Origin: Sphagnum magellanicum
Taxonomy: Eukaryota; Streptophyta; Sphagnopsida; Sphagnales; Sphagnaceae
Assembly: GCA_021904315.1 (NCBI GenBank)
Contig: CM038922.1
Coordinates: 13,243,347-13,307,346, forward strand
Direction: 5' to 3'
Length of the DNA: 64,000 bases
Shown here: piece after piece, positions 10,418 through 21,409 of the stretch
Layout: every line of letters starts with the position of its first letter
Position numbering within the stretch: the stretch's first letter is position 1
The notes under the pieces: model-generated
The model's input: only the letters and a program-made list of their open reading frames with translations
Databases searched by the model: none
What the model was told of the DNA's origin: nothing
Translations under genes and position numbers: made by a program

Positions 10418-13325
10418 TCAGTCAACGACTTCGATCAATGTCGGCTCATAGTCTTTGGGTGATTCAAATCCATGGAAGTTGATAAATGTTGCTGCAACAT
10501 TCGCCAGCCCTGCATTTGGCAGATCTTTCCTGAATCGAACTCCTTTTGGCAAACCTGGACCTCCTATTGCAATGGGCACCTGCGAAAAGCACATCCAAGA
10601 GCAAACATGAAGTACCCACTGCTGAATTTGAACACAAACACACATGCACACCCACCATGAGCTCAAAATCATGTACAAGCTTTGAACCAAAGGATCATAC
10701 CTGACTGGCAGCACAAACTACCACTTCACAAAGCTAAGACAAAAGAGAGGATTTGGAGAGATTATCTCAAGACTTGGGAACAAAAGGAATTTTTTCCTTA
10801 CAGGAGAGCATGTGTGTGATGTCAATATTTGATAGTTGCCATTCTTGTCTTTGAGAGGCTGACCAGTTTTGGGATCTCTCTTCACCATGTCCTCCGCATT
10901 ACCATGGTCAGAAGTGATCAAGAAAATACCTCCAACTTTTTCTGTAGCATCAAGCATTTGCTATGCACAACACATAGGGAAAAAAACACACGTGTGAATT
11001 TTGTTGCAATGGTTATTGGATGACAAAGTATCTCATGAGCATTGTAACCCAGTTCTCAATTGTATATACCAAAACTCGTCCTCAAGATCACATCAAAGAA
11101 GCACCATATGTTTTAAGCAGTCTCCTTCATCATGAACCTCAAGTCATGCTGAGAAAGAGGCAATGGCCAAGCCATGAGAGAGAAGAAAAGACCTGAACAC
11201 ACTTATCGGCAACAGAACAGCCAATGACAGTGGCATCAAGATCACCTGTATGCCCCACCATATCCCCATTGGGCAGATTCACCCTCACCTGCAGCAAACA
11301 TTCTCCATTAGGTATCACTCGATCCTCACACTCTTGAATGTGCCCTGGTCTTATCATATGTTGCAGTGCAGGATAGTGAGGTTTCTATGACTGGCGGTGA
11401 TTGTTGTGTAGAAAACAAGCTCAATTTTGTATGTTGAGGAACGAGTCTTGTGGGCCATAAACATTTGGTTCTGTCACAGTCTCTGAGAGAAAGTGAGGGA
11501 GAGAACAAAAGGGGGTTTTTAAGGTACCTGGTCCCATTCACCACTGAGAAGAGCTTCACAGGCAGTCTCAGCAATCTCCTTGGATTTCATTTCGGGCTTT
11601 TCATTGAAACTGATACCTTGATCACTCGGGATTTCGACATACTTCTCCAATGTCTCACTGAACTGGCCTGAGCGGTTACCATTCCAGATAAATGTGACAT
11701 GACCAAATTTCACAGTCTCACTGGTCACACCATCACCACACAACAACGCCAACACCAGATGAAAACACAAATATATACTACAGCTGTGTTGAGGAAGAAG
11801 CTCTATGATCTCTGTGAATTGATTGGTTGATGATTGATTATTGCTGCAGCAAGAGGACATGATATGATCTTGATTGCATGGGATTTGAATCAGATGCAGT
11901 TCATGCTGTGGACTTTAGAGATCTTACCTGCATACGAACGTCTTGACTCCATTATGAACCAAGTATTCCCCTGAAGTTCGATCAATTTGTGGTGGAGATA
12001 CCAAATAGTGTCGAGGGAGATTCAGATCAGCATCATACCGCAGCATACCAGCGTACTTGACCTTAGGGAATCGGACACGATCGAATTTATCAAAATCCTT
12101 CTCATTGTCAAAGGCTTGGGCTACCATGAGCATCCGGTCTGCTCGGAAGTTGAAGGTCACCACAGCATCTCCATCTTGAATGGGTCCAACAGGTTTGCCT
12201 TTGTCATCAACAATGACAAACGGGGGATAGTACTGGTCATTTACATTGGGGTCTTCTTCTTTGAGCTTCTTCAAAGCTTCCAGACAATCATTGAACTGAT
12301 GTGGAGCTTCTCCCAACACTTGTGCATCCCATCCTCGCTTCACCACATCCCAATCATTCTGCAAGCAAGCAAGCTTAAGTAGGGGTTCATGATCATTCTG
12401 CAAGCAAGCTCTTGCACTCTGACAACACCATTAGGGATTGAATCAATCTGCAAGCAAGCTCTTAGCTTCTGACATCTCCATTAGGGTTTGAATCAATCTG
12501 CAAACAAGCTCTTACCCTCTGAGACCACCATTAGGGCTCATCATTTCTTGCATCTGTTACAAAAGTCATACATAATCCCAAGAGTTGTTGCACAGCAATT
12601 TTTGGACATGTTTGTATCTATGGTGGTGGAGCTCAAGAGCGAATTCTGCATGATCATGACTTCCTACCTCATACCGATCCATGGTGACAGCCATCCGACC
12701 GCCTCCAGAAGCAATCTGCACATCGACTCCATATTGCTTGCGCAACTCTTCCAAATCCTTCTCAAGCATCTCCACAAACTGGTAGCTGGATCCGTCGGGT
12801 ACGTCTCGACCATCTGTGAGAACATGGACACGAATTCTCTTGAATCCCTGCTCAATACATCCTTTCAAAAGTGCCTGCACACACAAAACACCAACACATG
12901 AGAAACCCTGACAAAAATGCAGGTCTAAGCCAAAAAAATTCCTTCTGAGTATCTGACCTTCAGACAGCAAGCATGGAGCAAGCAAGAAGGAAATGCTACT
13001 ACTGTACACTGAGAATAGAGGAATGGGTAGAATGCCACAACCACCTTGAGCTGATCATATCGGGAATGCACACCGCCATCGCTCAAGAGACCAATCAAGT
13101 GTAGGGTTCCATCAGGCAGAGCGTCTTTCACATACTTGAAGCCTTCACCCGCATAAATGGAGCCTGAAGAAAGAGCTGTATCTACAAGAGCTGCCCTGCA
13201 GCTCAATTCCCCACACATGAAATTACCATTGCAAAGACTCATGTCAAATCTCTTTCTCTCTTGCAGTTCTCTGAGAGTCTTCTGACATCGCTAGACCCTA
13301 AACCCTAAACCCATTGCTTCTCATG

Positions 13326-13359
<34 letters not shown>

Positions 13360-14023
13360 AGTTCTGAAACAGATGGCAATGACCCATTTGAAGGAGACCC
13401 TAAACCCTTAAATCCTTGAAGAAGACTCGCTCAGAGACAAAAACCTTCAGACAAAAACAACCTACCCTTGTTTGAAGATGCGTCCTGCACCAAGAGCATT
13501 GTGGCCCACCTCGCTGTTCCCCATGTCTTCCTCAGAGGGTAAGCCGACTGCAGGTCCATGTGCCTTCAACAACCTCCATCGCTCTGGTGCAGTCTGTAAC
13601 AGCGAAGTCGATGGCAGTCCGACTCCACCCATCATCAGCAAAACATCATTCTTGCAACACAACACACTTCTCCAACAAAAACTACAACAAAAGAAAACAC
13701 ATGCGAGAGAATACTGAGCGCTGAGCTTTGGTGCCTGCCCTGGGGAGATCTCCGAAAGCAAGCAAACGGAAACAAAAGAATGGAAGAAACCAGGGACTCG
13801 GGAAGCTCAAGCTTCACATCATGGGTCTCAGTGAATTCATCACCGTCTTCAAATGATCCATTGCGGGAGTTTCTGCCACAGCAATTGCATTGAAGCGATC
13901 CGGGATATTCTCTCCCCACCCATCCAGTATTATGATCGTCACCTTCTTGCCCTTGGGGATCTTGGGGTGGGGAGGCAGTTTCCATTCCTCCTCTCCTCCA
14001 GCTGCAGCAGCAGCAGTAGCCAT
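10418..14023 (-). CDS. iPGAM: 2,3-bisphosphoglycerate-independent phosphoglycerate mutase
   Basis: Nine minus-strand exons (13844-14023, 13466-13593, 13045-13195, 12668-12874, 11928-12358, 11528-11720, 11193-11288, 10802-10960, 10418-10579) give 568 residues, close to the usual plant length of about 560. The enzyme converts 3-phosphoglycerate to 2-phosphoglycerate in glycolysis, normally in the cytosol, using two Mn ions and a phosphoserine intermediate. Visible signatures are LDGWGE (metal Asp about 34), [16 protein letters not shown] with the catalytic Ser at about 87, [43 protein letters not shown] and [10 protein letters not shown]. The ATG at 14023 fits the cytosolic family; the frame stays open to about 14320 (see findings). 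A CT microsatellite and a 50-bp tandem repeat lie in its introns. Confidence 0.97.
12393..12540 (-). repeat. 50-bp tandem repeat in a phosphoglycerate mutase intron
   Basis: CTGCAAGCAAGCTCTT-like units begin at 12398, 12448 and 12498 with an exact 50-bp period. Each unit continues with a CATTAGGG block. On the minus strand every unit carries AGCTTGCTTGCAG, the same string as the real splice acceptor at 12359-12360. Confidence 0.9.
13326..13360. repeat. (CT)n microsatellite in an intron
   Basis: A run of CT dinucleotides in the intron between exons 2 and 3 of the phosphoglycerate mutase gene. On the coding strand it reads as GA repeats. Confidence 0.9.
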
Positions 14024-14403
14024 GAAGCTCAATGTACGCAGTCGAGACCTGCAGTTGCAAACTTCAGATCCTCGTGAATGAAGAATAGACTTCTGCGTCG
14101 TACTACTACTACTACTCTCTCGTGACAGGAATTCCTTGAAGAAGAGACCAGAGAAGATACGCAAAGAAAAACTAGGAGCGAAAAGAACATCATCGGCTTG
14201 TTTCATCAAGCTCGTCAGAAGCTCCTGGAGAACTAATAGGCCCATTTCTTTTCTTTCTTTTTCTTCTTTCTTTCCTCCACGAGAGTTGCAGTACGAAATT
14301 TTGATGCTTTCCCGCGACACCCACTTCCAATGGCGATCCGATCGACAAGCGTTGCAAGTGGGTGAACGTGTGCATGTGCATGCATGCGCTGATCATTCCT
14401 GAA

Positions 14404-14412
14404 TTAGGGTTT
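14404..14412 (+). promoter_or_regulatory. Telo-box upstream of the phosphoglycerate mutase gene
   Basis: TTAGGGTTT, the reverse complement of AAACCCTAA, lies about 380 bp upstream of the start codon. Telo-boxes are common in plant promoters of growth-related genes. Function here is inferred only from the motif. Confidence 0.5.
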
Positions 14413-14633
14413 CTTCTTCTTCTGATGACGATTCTTCTTCTTCTAATGATGATGACGATCGTGATGGTGATTCTTCTGATTGATGCTTATGATGATGATG
14501 CTGATATCGTCTGATTCCGCCGAGACTCGTGAAATCGGACATGGATCCATTTGCGAGAAATCGCGAACTCGAGAACTCGTCGCGGGGACTGCAGCAAGAG
14601 TCACTCAAAGGAGAAGAAGAAGAGATCGACAAC

Positions 14634-15025
14634 CGGGCGACCCACCATAATCGCGGGTCGTGTGACAGAAGACTCTTTCTTTCTCTCAAACAGATCGACA
14701 CGACCGGGTGACCCTCCATTATCGTGGGCCGTGCTTTGCGAGAGTCTTTCGAACAAGGGATCGGCCGGGTGACCCTCCATTATCGTGGGCCGTGCTTTGG
14801 GAGAGTCTTTCGAACAAGGGTTCGACCGGGTGACCCTCCATTATCGTGGGCCGTGCTTTGCGAGAGTCTTTCGAACAAGGGATCGGCCGGGTGACCCTCC
14901 ATTATCGTGGGCCGTGCTTTGCGAGAGTCTTTCGAACAAGGGATGGACCGGGTGACCCTCCATTATCGCGGGCCGTGCTTTTACGAGAATATTTATTGCA
15001 AGAGATCGTCCGGGTGACCAGACAT
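14634..15025 (+). repeat. 61-bp minisatellite, about six to seven units
   Basis: CCGGGTGACC recurs at about 14703, 14764, 14825, 14886, 14947 and 15008 with a 61-bp period; a diverged first unit begins near 14634 and the last is also diverged. The core four units are nearly identical. Each well-kept unit holds CCATTATCGTGGGCCGTGC and therefore one TGGGCC (site II, TCP-type) motif. It sits 0.6-1.0 kb upstream of the phosphoglycerate mutase start codon. Confidence 0.92.
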
Positions 15026-15185
15026 AACGGTGGGTCGCAACTGGGAGAGACGTAGCGGGAACTGCTCTGGTGACGCCGCGCGGGTATGGTATGTAGTTCC
15101 GGTTCTGAAAAGTCAATTCTAGGTTCCACATTCAATTGGACCCTGGAACTGAGAACCGGGAGAACTCCGGAATCCGGGTTCAGTT

Positions 15186-15206
15186 CCCCCCCCCCCCCCC
15201 CCCCCC
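15186..15206. repeat. Poly-C tract (21 C)
   Basis: An uninterrupted cytosine run inside a segment rich in GGTTCC/GGAACC words (15080-15330). Its true length is uncertain, because such runs are error-prone in sequencing. Confidence 0.85.
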
Positions 15207-15462
15207 AAAAGCTCTGATTCCAGTTTTGAAAATCAGACTGGTTTTTCCATTCGGTTCCAGGTACTCGAAACTTAAACCAGCGATTAACTCTTGGTTAATC
15301 TCTACGGAACCAGTGGGTTCTAACCCACGGGACCAAATAACCACCCAACACTAGTTGCAACTTGCAACCCAACCCCAGACAACTCCCAATGAGACCACAC
15401 AACCCATGGTCAGCCAGAAAGGTAGTTAGTAGCTACTACTGACCAGGTACTCCTCTTATAAT

Positions 15463-15679
15463 GGTGCATTCACACTTGAATTTAAGTCAATGTTAAATGA
15501 AAATCTAGGTGGCATCCTAGGTGGCACCCAATGTTAAATGGGCAATAGCCTAATGTTAAGGGAATGTTAGCTTAACATAAAATGTTTATGGTAAGTAAGT
15601 GTATGTCGTAAATGACTAGACTAGCATGGTGTTAGGGAACTCGACACTAAAGTCCCTAACACCAAAGTGTGAATGCACC
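15463..15679. mobile_element. MITE-like element, 217 bp with 15-bp terminal inverted repeats
   Basis: GGTGCATTCACACTT at 15463-15477 is matched in inverse by AAGTGTGAATGCACC at 15665-15679. The interior has no coding capacity. Flanks are TAAT and TTTA, so the target duplication is short or unclear. It is a small non-autonomous DNA element; superfamily unknown. Confidence 0.75.
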
Positions 15680-16430
15680 TTTACAATAGTGGTCTCCTAA
15701 GAACAGAAGCAATTTAAATGCATTAATTAAATGTGTTTGCCACAATAGCCATGGCAGCTATTGTCCCTCCCTCCAAGAGCCATGGAACCTCCTCCCACAA
15801 CCAGTGTTTTTTTAAGGGTGAAAAATTGTCGGATTTCACTAGGTTTTAAAGAGGGAAAAAAATTACATAGTTAAAACACAAAGAAATTTTTAAACTTTCA
15901 CCAGTTTTTTTCAAAGTGGATATCAAATGTAGCCCCAAATCAAAGAGGGCCAAAAAATTTTTACCCAACTAGTTTATATTACACATCAACTGATGTTGCT
16001 TACTTTTGTTAACTTTAGTCTTAATTTTGCCAAATCGTTAATATCTTGGTATTTCCATTCTATAGACATTGTAAATGTGTCATTAGTTTTATCCTCTTTA
16101 TTTTCATAGATGTCGTTAGCAATATGTATTAATATAATATATATAATACATAGTATATCATATATTAATTGTATGTGTTGAATGCTCGCTTATCAATGCA
16201 CATTACATATTGTAACAACGTAACTTATCATTAATTTTGCATTGGGTAAAGTTTGGAAGCAGATGGTGTCGTTGGATCTTGATTATTTTTCCATAACTAA
16301 CAAGGATTCAAGTTTGTGTGAACTATAAGCCTTTTCTTAAAACTTAGAGTCTCAAACTTGCAAATTTTTTGTGTCAAATTTTTTTCATAATCTACAAATT
16401 TTTCATCATCTTGACTAATCATGACTCATC
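15680..16430. other. AT-rich intergenic stretch
   Basis: No gene or clear element boundary is visible. It leads into the decayed hAT-like transposon, whose 5' terminus may lie within it. Confidence 0.5.
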
Positions 16431-16436
16431 AGTTGT

Positions 16437-19400
16437 AAGTCCCAACATGTGTTGTGATGACCTAGACTCTAGAGATGGAAATGGTGGTGACATTTCTTCT
16501 TGTCCAATCCCCCCTATCCTTGGAAATCAAGATGAAACCAACATTTTGGTGGATGGTAAACTACCACCACAATCTCCCAATGTGCCAAAAACCCTCAATG
16601 TAACATCAACAATAGAATGTATTGGTCATTTACAAGTTGAAGTACTTGGGTTTGCTTTTCTTGGAGGAAGGTTAAAATGAAGATGAAGACTACATGCCCA
16701 AAGAAGCCAATGATTAAGGCGGTGGTGAAAAATAACTCTTTATGGTTTTATTTTCAAAGCAGTTATAATGTTGAAAATTCAAAGTTGATCATTACTACAC
16801 AAAACATAACACCTTTTTCAAGAAGTAATCCAATAATAACACTTATTTGTCTTAGGGTTTTGCCCACTTCTCTGAATGTGTGGTTTGAGAATAATGTTGA
16901 AGAGGTTAATGTTATTTGTGATTTTGAAAGCAATGAAGAACTAAAGTCCAAAGAGAACATTGCGAAGAAGAATTATGAAACAATATGTAAGTTTCAAGAT
17001 AGTTGGGTTGCTAAACTACCATGGGCATAAATGAACATTAGTAAGGATGGACTAATTCATGTTGTTAAGTGTCGCATCTACTGAGTGGTAGATGGGCATG
17101 ACAAGATCCTTGCCCCTAAGTGGGATACATTAACCAACATGTTGGAAGGCATAAAAGAGACAAAGATTTCATGATTCTTGGCATGAAGAAAGGTTTGTGG
17201 TTCAGTATCAAGCACTTCAAGCATACCAAGAGTAAAAATTTGTGTGCAAGTCGTAACAAATATATAGTGCGAGAGTGAGTAGCCATTGATGTAAATGGGG
17301 AAAGAGGTAAAAAGTAGACACAAATGGCTATCATTTTTCATTTACTACAAATGCTTGAATATCAAAATCTTTAACCCTTTTTTTCTTTTTTGAAAGTCCT
17401 AGTAATGCCCAAGAAATATTAGACATATAATATTGGTTGGGTTATAATTGAGTTCATGCATGACCAAGTCAATTTGAAGACTAAAGAGGTTTTTGATAGT
17501 GTAAGGTTTATGGCCATATTTTGTTATGAAATCACAATGGTCAATGGGTGGTTACAAGAAAAGATGGTTCATTTTTTGTGTCACAATCCAGTTTTTTGCA
17601 AAGTAACATGCATTTACATGCTATTAACATGACATAAAAACAATAATTTAAATTTGTGGCTAGATTTAAATTATCAACTTGAATTAGAAGACATCAATAA
17701 AAAAATTGCAACATATATACAATAAATATATAGTAATGAACTTTTGAAATTGAAAAATAAAGATTAATTTGTTGTTTGTGCCTTTATATGCATGCATTTT
17801 TGTGTATGAATTTTATTTGGGATTTATTATAAGGATTTAATATATGATGTTTTAAAACAAAAAAAACATATGTGCAAAAAATTTGTTAAAAAAAATTTAA
17901 TCAAAAAAAAATTATGGACTTTTGAATGGCTTAAAATGAACCATATTTTCATAAGTCCATATCATAATCATTTTTGGGTGGATTTCAATTTTTATTTTCT
18001 TAAAATGTACATTAAAAATTTGCTTAAAATGGATTTTTTCATATGGATTTTTTAATTCATTGACCACTATGTAATTCTTCACTAAATTAATGATACGATT
18101 TTGACACTATTGTATGGACTTTAAGCGAGTGAAAAAGTTGCTAGAAATGAGCGACCCTAGAGTGCATACACTCTGATAACCAAGCTTGGATCTCTTTGAA
18201 TGCATATGTTGTGCATGATTGGTTTCACCAAACTCTATTTTTTTCACTTATTCAAATTGTTCATGGGTTTACAAGTAAAAATCTCACCAAAGTCATTATG
18301 GATGTTTTGAAAGAGAACGATGGTTTGTCTAGTGATCAAATTGCACCAAAACTTTGTCTTTTGGTCAACTTTTATTTTTTAAGGTGTTCACAACGATGTC
18401 ACTCAACAAATTAAAGAAAGCTATGTTTTGTATGTTGAGGGCATATATTATATGGCCCATTGGACCAACTTAGCAATTCAAAATCTTTCGCATCTACCTA
18501 TTATGAATATTATTAAAAGTTTGTGATGATATTTCTATACATACTTTTCTCATAGTCCAAAAAAACATTTGGAATTCACAAACATGGCCAAAATGATGAA
18601 CTCCAAGGGGTTCAAAATAGTGCTTAACTTAAAGACTTGTTAGATTTCAATGTTGAGTTTAGCAAAAACAAATCTTCATGGAGTGCACAACCCTCTTGGC
18701 AAAAATGGTTTAAAATAATGCCTCATTTCCATCCATTCGTGTTAATTACGAATTGTTATGTGATGTCAAAATTCTACAAGAGGAACACATTTGCTACCTA
18801 TGTTGGTTATAGTGCATTCTTGCATTAAGTTCACTCAAAGTTGGGATGTCTATGTGTGTCACTATGTTGCAACTATTAAGTATTGTTAAACGGAACTATA
18901 TTCATGTATGTTGATTCAGCAACATGTTTTACCCAAGATTCTTTTGGGGACTTCACATAGGTGTTGAATTGTACACATGATTTGATGAAACTACAATGGT
19001 GTTCATTTAACTTGGACCGTAATGCCTTTGGTGTTGGACATCTTGCATTCCGATGTCAAGACCAATTTATTTTCTGGGTTACACATCTAGATCCAAGATT
19101 TAGGGAGTTTGTGTGCATAAACAAATAAATGTTTGATTATGTTATTGCTAAAGTTAAAGATGCATGCACATGTAACATTCTTTTTCCTTTTGCTTGTGAA
19201 GTTTGCTGATTTTTTTAATGTATGTTCATTTTAATTTATTTTACTTATACATTATAGTATCTTTTCAAGTTTGGCAATAATTATATTATTTTCAAAATTG
19301 CCAAAAAATAATAATTTACTTGTTTGAAATGTTGCAATGTAAAGAAATTAGGGGAAAAAAATCAAGTTTGGAAATAATTATATTATGTTCAAAAATGTTA

Positions 19401-19960
19401 AATTTTTGTCAAATTTGAAAAGTTGAAAGGGTATTAATGACGTTCATTTTTACACATGTTGCCAAGTTTTTTTTATCTCAGAGCTAATTGCAAGGTTTCC
19501 TACAAACCATCTCATGGATGCTCTTGGTGTTGTCTACCCACAATATTGGTTATAAGATGATTGTGAACAAAGTTTTTCTAAACACATGGCCATTATAAAA
19601 AATTAATATTGTTCTAGTCAATGGACTGATGATGATTTTACGCTTGAAAAGTCACATGAAGATATGTTGTGTTCATTCACTCTTGACCATCAAGCAAACA
19701 TGTTTAAGATGACAATGCTTGCAAATGCTACAATGGCAAGGAAACCACCCTATGATGTGAATCCATTGACTCAACTTTGGAGATCCATTGAAGCTTCACA
19801 AGTGTTAAGAATGGGCATGTTGGAATATTTGAAGGTTGTCAAAATTACTATTGTTCAAGTTTTTGGGAGCATTGAAGATGAATGCACATCTCAACATTGG
19901 CCTTTGTGAAGCCTAAACTTTGTAATCATTTGGCAAAACACTTAGAAATATTCCTATATG
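16437..19960 (+). mobile_element. Decayed hAT-like DNA transposon (transposase remnants)
   Basis: Several plus-strand open segments keep the order of a hAT-type (DUF4371-like) transposase. FQDSWVAKLPWA followed by CRIY and a KILAPKWDTL-like stretch lies near 16996-17150. YYMAHWTNLAIQNLSHLP lies near 18445-18500. FPTNHLMDALGVVYPQYWL near 19497-19553 and EYLKVVKITIVQVFGSIEDE near 19820-19884 resemble the C-terminal dimerisation region. Stops and frame changes lie between these pieces, so the element is dead. Composition is strongly AT-rich. No terminal inverted repeats were identified. Family assignment rests on remembered similarity and is moderate. Confidence 0.6.
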
Positions 19961-21400
19961 CATTTTACCTTGGGTAATTTTTTGTATGATGTATGGTGTG
20001 CACACTCTAAGCATAAAGGTTATACACTTGAACTACAATGGCATTAATTACTTTCTAGTTTCTTTTTTATCTTCTTTTTAGTTGTTGTTAGAAATGTTAT
20101 TGTTAAAAAAAAATTTAACCTCTGCTAATGGTCTTACAATGTAGCCAGTTTTAGATGTACATAATAAAGTTAAAACATATTTATCATTTTCACAAAGGTT
20201 GTTGTCACCTAATCAATTTCTGTTTGAGATTGAAAATATCGTCACTTTTAGCCAAAGAAAAAAAAAGATTGTTGCATGCAAACAACATCTTGGTTTTTTA
20301 TTATAGCCAGATTAATTTTGTTTCTTTTAAAATAAAGTGTAACCACTTCTACACTATTTTTAAATCCTTAAAAAAACATTGCCCACAACACCCATGGGAC
20401 TTTTTGTTCTAATATTTTTTTAATTCATCATGTGGGATGACAAATGAAAGGCCATGAAAGGATGGTGGGCTTCATTACTGTTGGCAAGCTTTGACATTTT
20501 GTTAGGTTTTAGGTTATAGGTTAGGTTCTAGTGTTTATAACCAAATGTTCCAACTTACATTAGAACTACCATCAAAATTTGACTAAGAAATTGACCTTTT
20601 TACACAATTAAATTAAAACTCAAACCATGGATGTTACTTTGTTTTGAACTAGTTCAAGTTCTCTAAGTACATAAATACAATTTCTTTGAAAAATTTTAAG
20701 CTTGATTTTAAATTTTAAGCAAGTCATTACAGTTGATTAATTATACATAATTTCTATGTTGAATTGTGTGCATTATTGAACAAATTAATATTACATTAAA
20801 AAATTTCATTTTAGTTGTGTGTAATGGAAATGGAACCAAATTTAGTTTAAAACTAAAATGGTTTTGAATTCTTTGTGAAAATGAATGAAAGTAAAGGTTT
20901 TAAAAATTCCAAGAAAATATAATCTCAAAATCAAGTGGGAGGTTCCATGAAAAAGAAAAAAATAATTACAAATAGGATCAAAGGTTCTTTTTTAAATCAA
21001 AAACCAAACAACATTAATTTTCATCATCATAAAAGGTTTTTTGAGTGAAAAGAAAATTTAAAACAAATTTTCACAGGTGTTGTGAAAGGGTGCTTCAACT
21101 ATTGGTTTAGGGACAACAATTGCCATGGCTATTTATTAGTACTATTTTTATTCATATGAATTAACTATGGGGACCCCCAAAATTCAATTTTTTTGTGATG
21201 GGCGTTTTTGTTTGGCCCATCACAATAGAAAATACCAAATTTTAGACAATCTTTAAAATATATTGTAATACCTTCCGTATGACTACTTATATAGGTTGTA
21301 AGAATATATTGGGGGCAATGTGAAACAAAAGTTGTCTTCAATGTATTGGCAAGTTGTCTTCTTGGGTGTTTATTGCAATGCCTCGTTGGTTGAACAATTT
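19961..21400. other. AT-rich intergenic stretch
   Basis: No host gene is recognisable. Short frames here have biased Lys/Asn/Phe composition typical of AT-rich noncoding DNA. Confidence 0.5.
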
Positions 21401-21409
21401 TTTTATTTC

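Noticed and set aside
14634-15025. CRISPR-like array
   Set aside because: Whole 61-bp units repeat with no unique spacers, and the setting is a plant nucleus; it is a minisatellite.
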